Source of the DNA: Rickettsiales bacterium
GTDB taxonomy: Bacteria; Pseudomonadota; Alphaproteobacteria; Rickettsiales; UBA1997
NCBI GenBank assembly: GCA_947455845.1
Contig: CANGQE010000024.1
Span: 1-10,908, forward strand
Direction of reading: 5' to 3'
DNA length: 10,908 bases
Position numbers and translations under genes: made by a program. The notes beneath the pieces are model-generated. The model did not search any database, was not told where the DNA came from, and saw only the letters and a list, made by a program, of their open reading frames with translations. Of the stretch, positions 1 through 7,072 are shown in pieces (the stretch's first letter is position 1; every line of letters starts with the position of its first letter).

Positions 1-915
1 CTAAAAAAATTGTTAAAATTTTACCGTAAATGGAACGCCAAAGATGCCACTTACAAAGCCAAAATGGGCGATTCGGTAAATATTGACTACGTTGGTAAAA
101 TCGACAAAGAAGAATTCGAAGGCGGAGCTGCTAAAGGCTACCAACTTGAACTAGGCAGCAAAAGCTTCATCGATGATTTCGAAGAGCAACTTGTTGGTAA
201 AAAAGCCGGAGAACAAATTCGCGTTAAAGTAAAATTTCCGAAAGAATATCACAAAGAAGAATTCGCCGGAAAAGCGGCAGAATTCGAGGTTAAAATTAAC
301 GAAGTTTTAACCGCCGAAATGCCGGAAATTAACGACGAATTTATTAAAAATAATTTCGGTTTAGAAAATAAATCTAAGCTTGAAGAAGCCGTTAGAAAGC
401 AGATCGAAGACAATTACCAAAGCATGGAACGTAATTTATTTAAAAAAGAACTTTTTGATTTTTTAAACAAAAAATACGATTTCGAATTACCAGAAGGTCT
501 AGTTGAAGAACAACTAAAAAGCATCTGGGATGAAGTTGAAGAAGAAATCAAAGCCAATCCAACCAAGTTCAAAAACGATAAAGAAAAAGAAAAAGCCAAA
601 GAGAAAAAACGTGAAACTGCCGAGCGCATGATCCGTTGCGGAATGATCCTTTCTGAATTAGCTCAACTTAATAAAGTTGAAGTTACCAATGAAGATATCA
701 ACCAAGAAATCGGCAAAATTCTAACCCGTTTCCCTAACCAAGAAAAAGCTGTGCTAGAATATTACCAAAAAAATGCCGGTGCAGTTCAACAGCTAAAAGG
801 TTCAATCATTGAAGAAAAAACAATTGATTTAATCTTGAAACACCCATCTTTAGATAAGAAAAAAGTTTCACTAAAAGATCTAGATAAGCTTTGGCAAAAA
901 GCTAGCGAGGAATAG
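1..915 (+). CDS. tig: Trigger factor, C-terminal part (5' end outside window)
   Basis: Ribosome-associated chaperone and peptidyl-prolyl isomerase that meets nascent chains at the exit tunnel. The frame is open from base 1 for 304 codons. Residues about 22-100 form the FKBP-type PPIase domain (GDSVNIDYVG, then EEFEGG, AGEQ and FPKEYH, all typical of the family). Residues about 100-304 form the helical C-terminal chaperone domain (PEINDEFIKNNFG, then VLEYYQKNAGAVQQLKGSI, matching alphaproteobacterial trigger factors). The N-terminal ribosome-docking domain, with the GFRxGKxP loop, should lie upstream of the window. A TTG at base 10 could be read as a start, but the coding frame continues to the left edge and the family is about 430-450 residues, so the gene is cut by the window rather than short. 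A run rich in Lys and Glu (about 180-205) lies in an arm of the C-terminal domain. It ends with TAG, followed by a spacer with a strong hairpin. Confidence 0.95.
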   Translation, partial: LKKLLKFYRKWNAKDATYKAKMGDSVNIDYVGKIDKEEFEGGAAKGYQLELGSKSFIDDFEEQLVGKKAGEQIRVKVKFPKEYHKEEFAGKAAEFEVKINEVLTAEMPEINDEFIKNNFGLENKSKLEEAVRKQIEDNYQSMERNLFKKELFDFLNKKYDFELPEGLVEEQLKSIWDEVEEEIKANPTKFKNDKEKEKAKEKKRETAERMIRCGMILSELAQLNKVEVTNEDINQEIGKILTRFPNQEKAVLEYYQKNAGAVQQLKGSIIEEKTIDLILKHPSLDKKKVSLKDLDKLWQKASEE

Positions 916-928
916 TGCATCGCGCAGC

Positions 929-960
929 CCTCATGCCTCATCCTTGGATGAGGCATGAGG
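929..960. repeat. Perfect 15-bp hairpin between tig and psd
   Basis: Arms 929-943 and 946-960 are perfectly complementary around a TT, so the real loop is probably four bases. The arm reads CCTCATGCCTCATCC. No T-run follows on the plus strand, so it is not a standard intrinsic terminator. It could be a transcript-stabilising 3' hairpin for tig or a copy of a dispersed palindromic repeat. Confidence 0.8.
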
Positions 961-980
961 TGAACAATAGGTAAAACTCC

Positions 981-1015
981 AAATTCTTAATTCTAAATTC
1001 CTAATTCTTAATTTT
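981..1015. repeat. Five degenerate heptamers abutting the psd start
   Basis: Five consecutive 7-nt units read AAATTCT, TAATTCT, AAATTCC, TAATTCT, TAATTTT and run straight into the psd ATG at 1016. They fill the place where a Shine-Dalgarno site would be, and no purine-rich site is seen. The 7-nt period is shared with the repeats around smpB (7017-7071 and 7511-7603), although the unit sequence differs. Confidence 0.7.
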
Positions 1016-1690
1016 ATGACTCACTTTTTAGACGCTCTAAAACTAGTAACTTTTTCAATTCACAAAGAAGGCTACAAATTTATTTTAATCTTTGCTGTGG
1101 CCACCGCAATTCTAGCTTTGCTTAGCAATAGTTTGGGATTGATTGGATTGGTTCTAACCTTGTGGTGCATCTTTTTCTTCCGCGATCCTGAAAGAGTTAT
1201 CCCAGTTGAAGAAAATGTTGTTATCAGCCCTGCGGATGGTATTGTAACCCGTATTGAATATGGTGTAACCGCTCCCGATGATTTGGGCTACGGTGCAAAA
1301 AAATTCAACAAAATTAGCGTTTTCTTAAACGTGTTTAACGTTCACGTAAATCGCGTACCGGTTGGTGGAAAAGTAACTAAAGTTAGCTACAAACCCGGAA
1401 AATTTTTGAGTGCCAATGTTGATGAAGCAAGCTCGGAAAATGAAAGAAATTCAGCTGTAGTACAAACTGCAAGTGGAGTTGATGTAGTTTTTGTACAAGT
1501 TGCTGGCCTAGTCGCTCGCCGTATTGTTTCCGACATTCAAGAAGGCCAAGAAGTTAAGGCTGGTGATCGTTACGGTATCATCCGTTTCGGTAGCCGCGCG
1601 GATATTTACTTACCAGAAGATGTTCTAATTAAATCAATGGTTGGCCAAACTATGATTGGTGGTGAAACCATTATTGCGAAATTGAATTAA
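1016..1690 (+). CDS. psd: Phosphatidylserine decarboxylase proenzyme (short, PSD-A type)
   Basis: Converts phosphatidylserine to phosphatidylethanolamine in the inner membrane, the last step of the bacterial PE pathway. It has 224 residues, normal for the short alphaproteobacterial form. Residues about 20-55 make a hydrophobic hairpin that anchors it. FFRDPER (54-60), SPADG (71-75) and NVHVNRVP (108-115) are family motifs; the His in the last one and the Asp in the second belong to the processing and active-site machinery. The C-terminal RFGSR (190-194) is the self-cleavage site: the chain breaks before Ser193, which becomes the pyruvoyl cofactor of the small alpha chain. The partner gene pssA, often next to psd in related bacteria, is not here; pccB follows after 109 bp. 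The ATG at 1016 is the first reasonable start and lacks a visible ribosome binding site. All key residues are present. Confidence 0.96.
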   Translation: MTHFLDALKLVTFSIHKEGYKFILIFAVATAILALLSNSLGLIGLVLTLWCIFFFRDPERVIPVEENVVISPADGIVTRIEYGVTAPDDLGYGAKKFNKISVFLNVFNVHVNRVPVGGKVTKVSYKPGKFLSANVDEASSENERNSAVVQTASGVDVVFVQVAGLVARRIVSDIQEGQEVKAGDRYGIIRFGSRADIYLPEDVLIKSMVGQTMIGGETIIAKLN

Positions 1691-1708
1691 TTGAATTTTT
1701 ACGTGGCT

Positions 1709-1768
1709 GACTCTCTCTCGGTGTCACCCCGCAACAAGTGCGTGGTGACACCGAAGGAGAGGCGAGTC
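1709..1768. repeat. Palindromic element between psd and pccB
   Basis: A perfect 11-bp inverted repeat (TCGGTGTCACC at 1718-1728, complement at 1744-1754) sits inside a longer imperfect stem whose outer arms, TGACTC at 1708-1713 and GAGTCA at 1764-1769, also pair. A small CGC/GCG pairing closes a seven-base loop. No T-run follows. GTGTCACCCCGC-type palindromes are common dispersed repeats in Rickettsiales (compare the palindromic elements of Wolbachia and Rickettsia), and this copy looks like one of them. That assignment is by resemblance only. Confidence 0.75.
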
Positions 1769-1799
1769 AAGGTATCAGTCTCAACAAAATTAAAAAAAC

Positions 1800-3335
1800 A
1801 TGCGTTCTCCAAATATTGCGAAACTAGCTTCGAAACGTGAAGAAGCCAGAATGGGTGGCGGTCAAAAGAAGATTGATCTTCAACATTCCAAAGGAAAATT
1901 AACTGCTCGTGAAAGAATTGAGGTTTTACTAGATCCTGATTCTTTTGAAGAATACGGTCTTTATGTTGAGCATCGCTGTGCCGATTTTGGCATGGATGAC
2001 AAGAAGCATCCCGGAGACGGTGTAGTAACTGGGCAGGGCACTATTAACGGCCGTCTTGTTTTTGTTTATAGCCAAGATTTCACCGTAATGGGTGGATCTT
2101 TAGGTGAAGCACACGCTAAAAAAATCTGCCAAGTTTTAGATCGGGCCGTCCAAGTAGGCGCTCCCGTCATTGGTATTAACGATTCAGGCGGAGCTAGAAT
2201 TCAAGAAGGGGTAGATTCTCTTGGTGGCTATGGCGAAATTTTCCAACGTAATATTGATGCTAGTGGTGTTATTCCACAAATCTCTTTAATCATGGGACCC
2301 TGCGCTGGTGGCGCGGTTTATTCACCGGCATTGACCGACTTTACTATCATGGTAGAAAACTCTTCTTACATGTTTGTAACCGGACCGGAAGTAGTTAAAA
2401 CCGTTACTCACGAAACAGTAACTCAAGAAGAACTCGGTGGTGCCTCAGTTCATGGCGCTAAAAGTGGTGTGGCTCACTTAACTTTTAAAAGTGATATTGA
2501 AGCACTTTTACAAACTCGTCGTTTGATTAATTTTTTACCTCTTTCCAACCAAAAATGTATCCCACAAATTCCAACGGCGGATGAAGCTGACCGCGTTGAC
2601 GTATCTCTTAACACTCTAATTCCTGACAATACCAACCAGCCTTACGACATGTCGGAGTTGGTTGAGAAAATTTTAGATGAAGGTGATTTCTTTGAAATTC
2701 AACCTAATTATGCCAAAAATATAATGGTCGGATTTGGTCGTTTGGAAGGCGAAACAATTGGAATCGTCGCCAATCAACCAATGAACTTGGCAGGATGTTT
2801 AGATATTAAAGCCAGTGAAAAAGCGGCGCGTTTTATTAGATTTTGTGACGCTTTCAATATTCCACTTTTAACTTTCGTTGACGTCCCTGGATTCTTACCT
2901 GGGACCGATCAAGAACATGCCGGAATCATTCGTCACGGTGCTAAATTACTTTACGCTTACGGCGAAGCGACAGTTCCAAAAATCACTGTTGTAACTCGCA
3001 AAGCTTACGGTGGTGCCTACATCGTAATGAACTCAAAACACTTACGTGGTGACGTTAACTACGCTTGGTCTAACGCTGAGATCGCTGTAATGGGCCCTGA
3101 AGGCGCGGTTGAAATTATCTTCCGTGAAGATGCCAAAGATCCTGAAAGCAAAGCCAAACGTGTTGCCGAATATCGCGAGAAGTTTGCTTCACCTTTTGTG
3201 GCAGCATCTCGTGGTTTTATTGACGAAGTGATCCGTCCGCAAAATACTCGCAAAAGAATTTGTGCGTCGCTGCAAATTCTAAAAAATAAGAAGACTATTA
3301 AACCTTGGAAGAAACACGATAACTTGCCGCTATAA
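1800..3335 (+). CDS. pccB: Acyl-CoA (propionyl-CoA) carboxylase beta / carboxyltransferase subunit
   Basis: Transfers the carboxyl group from biotin to an acyl-CoA, giving methylmalonyl-CoA when the substrate is propionyl-CoA. It works in the cytoplasm with a biotinylated alpha subunit (PccA) that is not in this window. It has 511 residues, the usual length. The N-terminal carboxyltransferase half carries KLTARERIEVLLD (33-45), NDSGGARIQEG (127-137) and the oxyanion-loop GPCAGGAVYSPALTDF (166-181). The C-terminal half carries DVPGFLPGTDQEHAGIIRHG (361-380) and MGPEGAVEIIF (431-441). The substrate-pocket motif reads KAYGGAYIVMNSKH: residue 408 is Ile where classical PccB proteins, including human PCCB, have Asp, so acyl-CoA preference may be broader. 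The ATG at 1800 follows an A-rich stretch without a clear Shine-Dalgarno site; the N-terminus from there aligns with the family. A palindromic element lies upstream and a likely terminator downstream. Confidence 0.95.
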   Translation: MRSPNIAKLASKREEARMGGGQKKIDLQHSKGKLTARERIEVLLDPDSFEEYGLYVEHRCADFGMDDKKHPGDGVVTGQGTINGRLVFVYSQDFTVMGGSLGEAHAKKICQVLDRAVQVGAPVIGINDSGGARIQEGVDSLGGYGEIFQRNIDASGVIPQISLIMGPCAGGAVYSPALTDFTIMVENSSYMFVTGPEVVKTVTHETVTQEELGGASVHGAKSGVAHLTFKSDIEALLQTRRLINFLPLSNQKCIPQIPTADEADRVDVSLNTLIPDNTNQPYDMSELVEKILDEGDFFEIQPNYAKNIMVGFGRLEGETIGIVANQPMNLAGCLDIKASEKAARFIRFCDAFNIPLLTFVDVPGFLPGTDQEHAGIIRHGAKLLYAYGEATVPKITVVTRKAYGGAYIVMNSKHLRGDVNYAWSNAEIAVMGPEGAVEIIFREDAKDPESKAKRVAEYREKFASPFVAASRGFIDEVIRPQNTRKRICASLQILKNKKTIKPWKKHDNLPL

Positions 3336-3363
3336 AATCTATACCCAACCTGATTCAAAACAC

Positions 3364-3480
3364 CGAACTTCTGACGAGAATTTTTGAGAAAAAATTGCGA
3401 CAGAAAATGTAAGCTGTGCCAAGTGGCACAGCTTCATTTTTCGAGCAAATTTTTACCAAAAAGGCGAAGTCAGAAGTTCG
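3364..3480. repeat. 117-bp nested palindromic element downstream of pccB
   Basis: The ends are a perfect 12-bp inverted repeat (CGAACTTCTGAC at 3364-3375, complement at 3469-3480). The centre is a perfect 10-bp hairpin (AAGCTGTGCC, loop AAGT, 3411-3434). The segments between also pair imperfectly (left AATTTTTGAGAAAAAATT against right AAATTTTTACCAAAAAGG), so the whole element can fold as one long stem. It encodes no transposase; the size and form fit a MITE-like or Rickettsia-type palindromic repeat. The 3384-3611 open frame runs through it and is not considered a gene. Confidence 0.75.
3411..3441 (+). terminator. Probable intrinsic terminator of pccB (core of the palindrome)
   Basis: A 10-bp stem (AAGCTGTGCC / GGCACAGCTT) with an AAGT loop is followed by CATTTTTC. 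A mirrored A-rich stretch (GAAAATG, 3403-3409) precedes it, so it could also work on the minus strand. It lies about 75 bp after the pccB stop codon, and the next gene has its own promoter. Confidence 0.6.
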
Positions 3481-3625
3481 TCATCTTTGTCTTAAGTGAC
3501 AAGGATTACGACTTTATTCCTCCCCATACCTACAGTTGCATTTTTCCTATTGAAAATTTTAAATCTTTACTCAAAAACACTCAGCATTCTTGCGCGTGTA
3601 GTGTGCAGTAGATAAAATTCTAGAT

Positions 3626-3634
3626 TGTTATAAT
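3626..3634 (+). promoter_or_regulatory. Extended -10 promoter for the 3650 gene
   Basis: TGTTATAAT matches the extended -10 consensus TGnTATAAT exactly. No good -35 is seen at 17 bp, which extended -10 promoters tolerate. The expected start of transcription is near 3641, leaving only about nine bases before the ATG, so the mRNA would be nearly leaderless; no Shine-Dalgarno site is present. Confidence 0.5.
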
Positions 3635-3649
3635 TAAAATCTGATTTTC

Positions 3650-4786
3650 ATGAGTAAGGGAAAAAATAACCAAAGAAAAAATTATAATTCTTCGCTTACT
3701 GCAGATGACATTAGCTCAGTTTTTGATGATGAATTTAATCCGCTTCCAGGGGTTGGATTTGCGTTAAATTATGTGTTAAATAGTTGGAAAAAAAAAGAAG
3801 TTCACAGAATCCAGCATCTAGATCCAAATGGAATTATGAATCCAAGTGAATTAAAGGAAATTGAGGATAGTCAAGTCGATTCTGTTGCGGGAAGTTTGCA
3901 ACCTATTGTAGCTAAGCTTGGGCAAGTTGCAGTTAATTCTGGTCAAAGACAAGTTTGGGTGAATGTGAAAGAGATGATCGATAATGACAAAAGATCTCCA
4001 GAAGAATTTAGAAAAAATCCTCTCGCAAAACCGTTGGCGACATTAAAAAACAATCCTCTGCTTTTCTTGGGTGGCTACAGTTCACGCGCGGTTCTACAGT
4101 TTGGCGGCATATTTCCAGCGCTACAATTTAGAGATAATGTATTAGACAAAGATACTTCGATATTTGCCAAGACTACCGCAACTGCAACTATTGAAACTGC
4201 CGTAGGTTCTTTTTTAGAGCCAAAATCATTGGAAAAAAATCTGGCACGTGATGGTCACAAACTTCCAACCGGCCTCAATTTTGCCTCTACTGCGGGAACT
4301 TTATTCTTCCCATATTTAGTTAGAAATCATTTCACTTGGTTTGCTGTAAATAGTAATGAAGAAAATCTCTTAAAAAAAGGCGGATATGGCTTTGTTGCCG
4401 GAATGTTAGGCGCTCCATTTGATACTATTGCTAATAACGCCATGAAAATTGCGAGGACAGAAGCTGATTTTACAATGGAAGAAACGCTAAAAATTTTAGG
4501 ACAGTCTTACAAACAGATGTCTAAAAATCCGCGAGCTGTTGCTTTGGGTGCTGTTTGTCGTGGCATAGGTAATGGCATAGCTGCGCCGCTGCTTTCTTCT
4601 CAAGTGCGTGATGTTGTGGTTGAGGCTCAAGAACATATTTTAGCATCTTTCCAAGAGCTTTATTCAACAGTAGTAGAGCGCAATGTTGCAGCTAAATGTA
4701 AGGAAGAAATTAAAAATCCAAAGACCGTGGTCGCTTCTAATGAATATCAGAAATTCGTTGGTGATCAAAAGCAGCAAGGTAAATAG
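3650..4786 (+). CDS. Unrecognised 378-residue protein, possible mitochondrial-carrier-like repeats
   Basis: I do not recognise this as a named family. The N-terminus (1-75) is polar with no signal peptide. From about 125 on, glycine-rich and hydrophobic helices alternate with charged loops. Three stretches recall SLC25/mitochondrial carrier repeats: LGGYSSRAVLQFGGIFPALQ (140-159) like an even-numbered helix; TIETAVGSFLEPKSLEKN (180-197) with a degenerate PxSxxK, followed by PYLVRNHFTWF (221-231); and GFVAGMLGAPFDTIANNAMK (247-266) with PxD, followed about 35 residues later by GAVCRGIGNGIAAPLLSSQV (300-319). This resembles the GxxAG...PxD/ExxK, then G...R...P rhythm of carriers, but the Lys of the third motif is Ala and repeat 1 is poorly defined. 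A carrier-like protein or secreted effector is possible, and so is an unrelated helical protein. The gene has its own promoter, sits alone, and ends five bases from convergent recG with no terminator between. Confidence 0.85.
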   Translation: MSKGKNNQRKNYNSSLTADDISSVFDDEFNPLPGVGFALNYVLNSWKKKEVHRIQHLDPNGIMNPSELKEIEDSQVDSVAGSLQPIVAKLGQVAVNSGQRQVWVNVKEMIDNDKRSPEEFRKNPLAKPLATLKNNPLLFLGGYSSRAVLQFGGIFPALQFRDNVLDKDTSIFAKTTATATIETAVGSFLEPKSLEKNLARDGHKLPTGLNFASTAGTLFFPYLVRNHFTWFAVNSNEENLLKKGGYGFVAGMLGAPFDTIANNAMKIARTEADFTMEETLKILGQSYKQMSKNPRAVALGAVCRGIGNGIAAPLLSSQVRDVVVEAQEHILASFQELYSTVVERNVAAKCKEEIKNPKTVVASNEYQKFVGDQKQQGK

Positions 4787-4791
4787 AATTA

Positions 4792-7002
4792 CTAACCACT
4801 GCTAACCATTTTCAAACAATCATCATAACTAAAAAGTCGCAGTAGGTCTTGATATTTGCGGCTTTGTGGTTTTTCTAATTTTTGATCACTGTGCAAAATT
4901 ACTTGAGCATTTTTGTGGGCGGTTTTTAAAAGATCGGTATCGATTGCTAAATCGGCAATTTTAAATTCAGGAAAGCCGCTTTGTTTGGTGCCAAGTAATT
5001 CGCCGCTGCCGCGCATTTTTAAATCTTCTTCGGCGATAAAAAATCCGTCATTTGATTCGCGTAAAATATTAAGGCGTTTGCGACCATTGACGCCAAATTT
5101 TTCGCCGTAAAGTAAGATACAAAAAGATTTTTTTTCCGATCTGCCAACGCGGCCACGTAATTGATGTAATTGTGAAAGTCCAAAATTTTCCGCATTTTCA
5201 ATTAAAATTATTGTGGCGTCAGGCACGTCAATTCCAACTTCGATTACGGTGGTTGCAACCAGTAACTTCAGCTTTCCGCCGCTAATGGCAAATTCTGTCA
5301 TTACTTTTTCTTTTTCCGCTTCTTTCATTTTTCCGTGCAGGAGTGCGACATTTTCTTCGCCGAAAATTTTGGATAATTCGGCAAATTTTTTCTTGGCGCT
5401 AACTAGCTCAATTTCTTCGCGTTCTTCAATTGGTTTTTCTGATTCATCTTCGATTCTGGGGCAAATCCAGTAAATTTTTTCACCGCGTGCAAGTGCGCGC
5501 TTAATGCCTTCGTGAACCTCATCAATTTTTTTTGCTGACATTACTAAGGTTTCAATTTTTTGACGATTTTTTGGTTTTTCTCCCAAAATTGAAATATCCA
5601 TGTCACCGTACAGACCCATCATCAAGCTGCGCGGAATGGGCGTTGCGCTCATTAATAAAACATCAACATCAGAACTTTTTTCCACCAGTTTTAAACGCTG
5701 CATTACGCCAAAACGATGCTGCTCATCAATTATTGCCAAGCCTAGATTGTTGAATTTCACGTCATCTTCTAAAACCGCGTGAGTAGAGATTAAAACATTG
5801 ATTTCGTCTGTAGCTAAATCAGCACAAATTTTCTCTTTTTGTTTTTTTGTGGTGGAGCCGGTGAGAATTTCAATGCGAATTTCTTCTTTTTCTAAAAGCT
5901 TGCGGAAGTATGACAGATGCTGTTTGGCCAGTACTGTGGTTGGCACGATTACGCAAGTTTGTTTTTGTTGTGAGATGGTTTGCAAGCAGGCAGTTATTGC
6001 CACAATAGTCTTGCCGCTGCCGACATCACCTTGCAAAAGTCGCAGCATTTTTTTGTTAGAATTAATTTCTGTTGAAATTTCTTTGATTGATTTGAGCTGG
6101 GCGCCGGTAAGTTGGAACGGTAAAGTAGCGAGAAATTTTTCTGCTAAATTTTTCTGCGGTTGGATAAAATTTTTTCTTTTATCGGATTGGGTTTTTGTAA
6201 GTAGAATTGCGATTTGCCAAGCTAAAAGTTCATCGTAAGCGAGACGTTTTCGCGCCAAGCCCTCTTTGAAAAAGAGGGTGGCATCACCCGAAGGGTGATT
6301 ACGGGTGATTTCTTGAGTATTCTCTGGGTCTTTTTTAAATCCTCCGACCTTGCCTACGGTAAGGCCACCTCCTTTTTCAAAGGAGGCTGGAGTGTAATAA
6401 TGTAATTGCCGCAATGCTTCAGAAAAACTTGGCCATCTTTGCTGCTCCAATAAATTTAAATCAATCCACTCCTCATTCTTGTCATCAATTTTTTCCAAAA
6501 CTTCACAAATTTTTTGTCTTAAAAACTTTTGCGAAATCGCTGCTCCGAGTGGATAAATCACATTAATCTGCGGCAAGCTAGCAATCTGATCAGCAGGTAG
6601 AATTTCTTGCGGATGAACAATTTTATTCTCACCCGCTAACCGCTGCAAATGCCCTAAAATAGCAATCTCCTGACCAATCGGCATTTTAGCAACTTGGCTA
6701 GGAAATATTTTAAAAAACACCAAAGTGACGTATCCGCTCGGAGTGTAGCAGATTACCTTAAAAGGTTGACGAGCCGTCGCCGGTTTGACGTGAGTTTCAA
6801 CCTTGGCTTTAATAATCACCAGCGAGTCATTGGCCGTTTCAAAAAGTCGTGGACAAATTAAAATTTTTTCAACCCGAAGCGGCTTGTGCAAAAGCAAATC
6901 AAAGATTTTATTTTGTCCGACAAGACGAGTAAGAAAAGTTGTGAGAGTGGGCCCAAGGCGCTTGAGAGAGGAGAGGGGTAGGTTTAGGGTTTGTAAGTTC
7001 AT
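4792..7002 (-). CDS. recG: ATP-dependent DNA helicase RecG with an in-frame palindromic insert
   Basis: Remodels stalled replication forks and branched DNA by translocating on double-stranded DNA. It has 736 residues, against about 680-700 usual. The N-terminal part (1 to about 200) holds the wedge/OB domain. Superfamily 2 helicase motifs follow in order: GDVGSGKT Walker A (325-332), IIDEQHRFG (424-432, DExH box), SATPIPRSL (452-460), LLHGKM (554-559), TTVIEVGIDVPDA (584-596), QLHQLRGRVGRSEKK (611-625), and the RecG-specific C-terminus MRGSGELLGTKQSGFPEF (663-680). Residues about 206-250 have no counterpart in the family and coincide with the palindromic element at 6255-6390; native sequence resumes at ARKRLAYDELLAWQ. 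The reading frame is intact and all catalytic motifs are present, so the protein is probably active with the insert in the linker between wedge and helicase domains. The ATG at 7002 starts a proper RecG N-terminus. smpB lies upstream on the same strand, 70 bp away. Confidence 0.96.
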   Translation of the reverse strand: MNLQTLNLPLSSLKRLGPTLTTFLTRLVGQNKIFDLLLHKPLRVEKILICPRLFETANDSLVIIKAKVETHVKPATARQPFKVICYTPSGYVTLVFFKIFPSQVAKMPIGQEIAILGHLQRLAGENKIVHPQEILPADQIASLPQINVIYPLGAAISQKFLRQKICEVLEKIDDKNEEWIDLNLLEQQRWPSFSEALRQLHYYTPASFEKGGGLTVGKVGGFKKDPENTQEITRNHPSGDATLFFKEGLARKRLAYDELLAWQIAILLTKTQSDKRKNFIQPQKNLAEKFLATLPFQLTGAQLKSIKEISTEINSNKKMLRLLQGDVGSGKTIVAITACLQTISQQKQTCVIVPTTVLAKQHLSYFRKLLEKEEIRIEILTGSTTKKQKEKICADLATDEINVLISTHAVLEDDVKFNNLGLAIIDEQHRFGVMQRLKLVEKSSDVDVLLMSATPIPRSLMMGLYGDMDISILGEKPKNRQKIETLVMSAKKIDEVHEGIKRALARGEKIYWICPRIEDESEKPIEEREEIELVSAKKKFAELSKIFGEENVALLHGKMKEAEKEKVMTEFAISGGKLKLLVATTVIEVGIDVPDATIILIENAENFGLSQLHQLRGRVGRSEKKSFCILLYGEKFGVNGRKRLNILRESNDGFFIAEEDLKMRGSGELLGTKQSGFPEFKIADLAIDTDLLKTAHKNAQVILHSDQKLEKPQSRKYQDLLRLFSYDDCLKMVSSG
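6255..6390. repeat. ~135-bp palindromic element inserted in frame in recG
   Basis: The element has terminal inverted repeats of about 23-26 bp, each itself a hairpin: CCCTCTTT-GAA-AAAGAGGG (6260-6278) and CCTCCTTT-TTC-AAAGGAGG (6368-6386). The two ends match at 19 of 23 core positions when one is reversed, and the four differences are paired so that each small hairpin is kept. Between them are ATCACCC-GAA-GGGTGAT (6283-6299), a further GGGTGATT copy (6303-6310) and CCTTGCC-TAC-GGTAAGG (6348-6364). Read with recG it encodes about 45 residues, including FEKGGG at one end and FFKEG at the other. Structure and in-frame position match the Rickettsia palindromic element concept, though I cannot say which family it belongs to. 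Confidence 0.85.
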
Positions 7003-7016
7003 TTTGGCATTTAATC

Positions 7017-7071
7017 AGTTAACAATTAGCAGTTATCAGTTAATCAAAACTGTTAATTGTTAATTGTTAAC
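7017..7071. repeat. Heptamer-period AT-rich palindrome between smpB and recG
   Basis: Seven-base units AGTTAAC, AATTAGC, AGTTATC, AGTTAAT, a six-base CAAAAC, then TGTTAAT, TGTTAAT, TGTTAAC. Arms 7018-7039 and 7050-7071 form a 22-bp inverted repeat with three mismatches. The right arm ends directly at the smpB stop codon. It occupies nearly all of the smpB-recG spacer and shares units with the element at 7511-7603. Confidence 0.8.
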
Positions 7072-7072
7072 T

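Noticed and set aside
10..12. TTG as start of trigger factor
   Set aside because: The frame is open to base 1 and the N-terminal ribosome-binding domain is missing, so the gene begins outside the window.
3384..3611. Open frame of 75 codons, Cys- and Lys-rich
   Set aside because: It runs through the palindromic element and terminator hairpin, has no ribosome binding site, and its protein looks like no family.
5798..6238. 146-codon open frame on the plus strand
   Set aside because: It lies wholly opposite recG helicase motifs; a shadow of the real gene.
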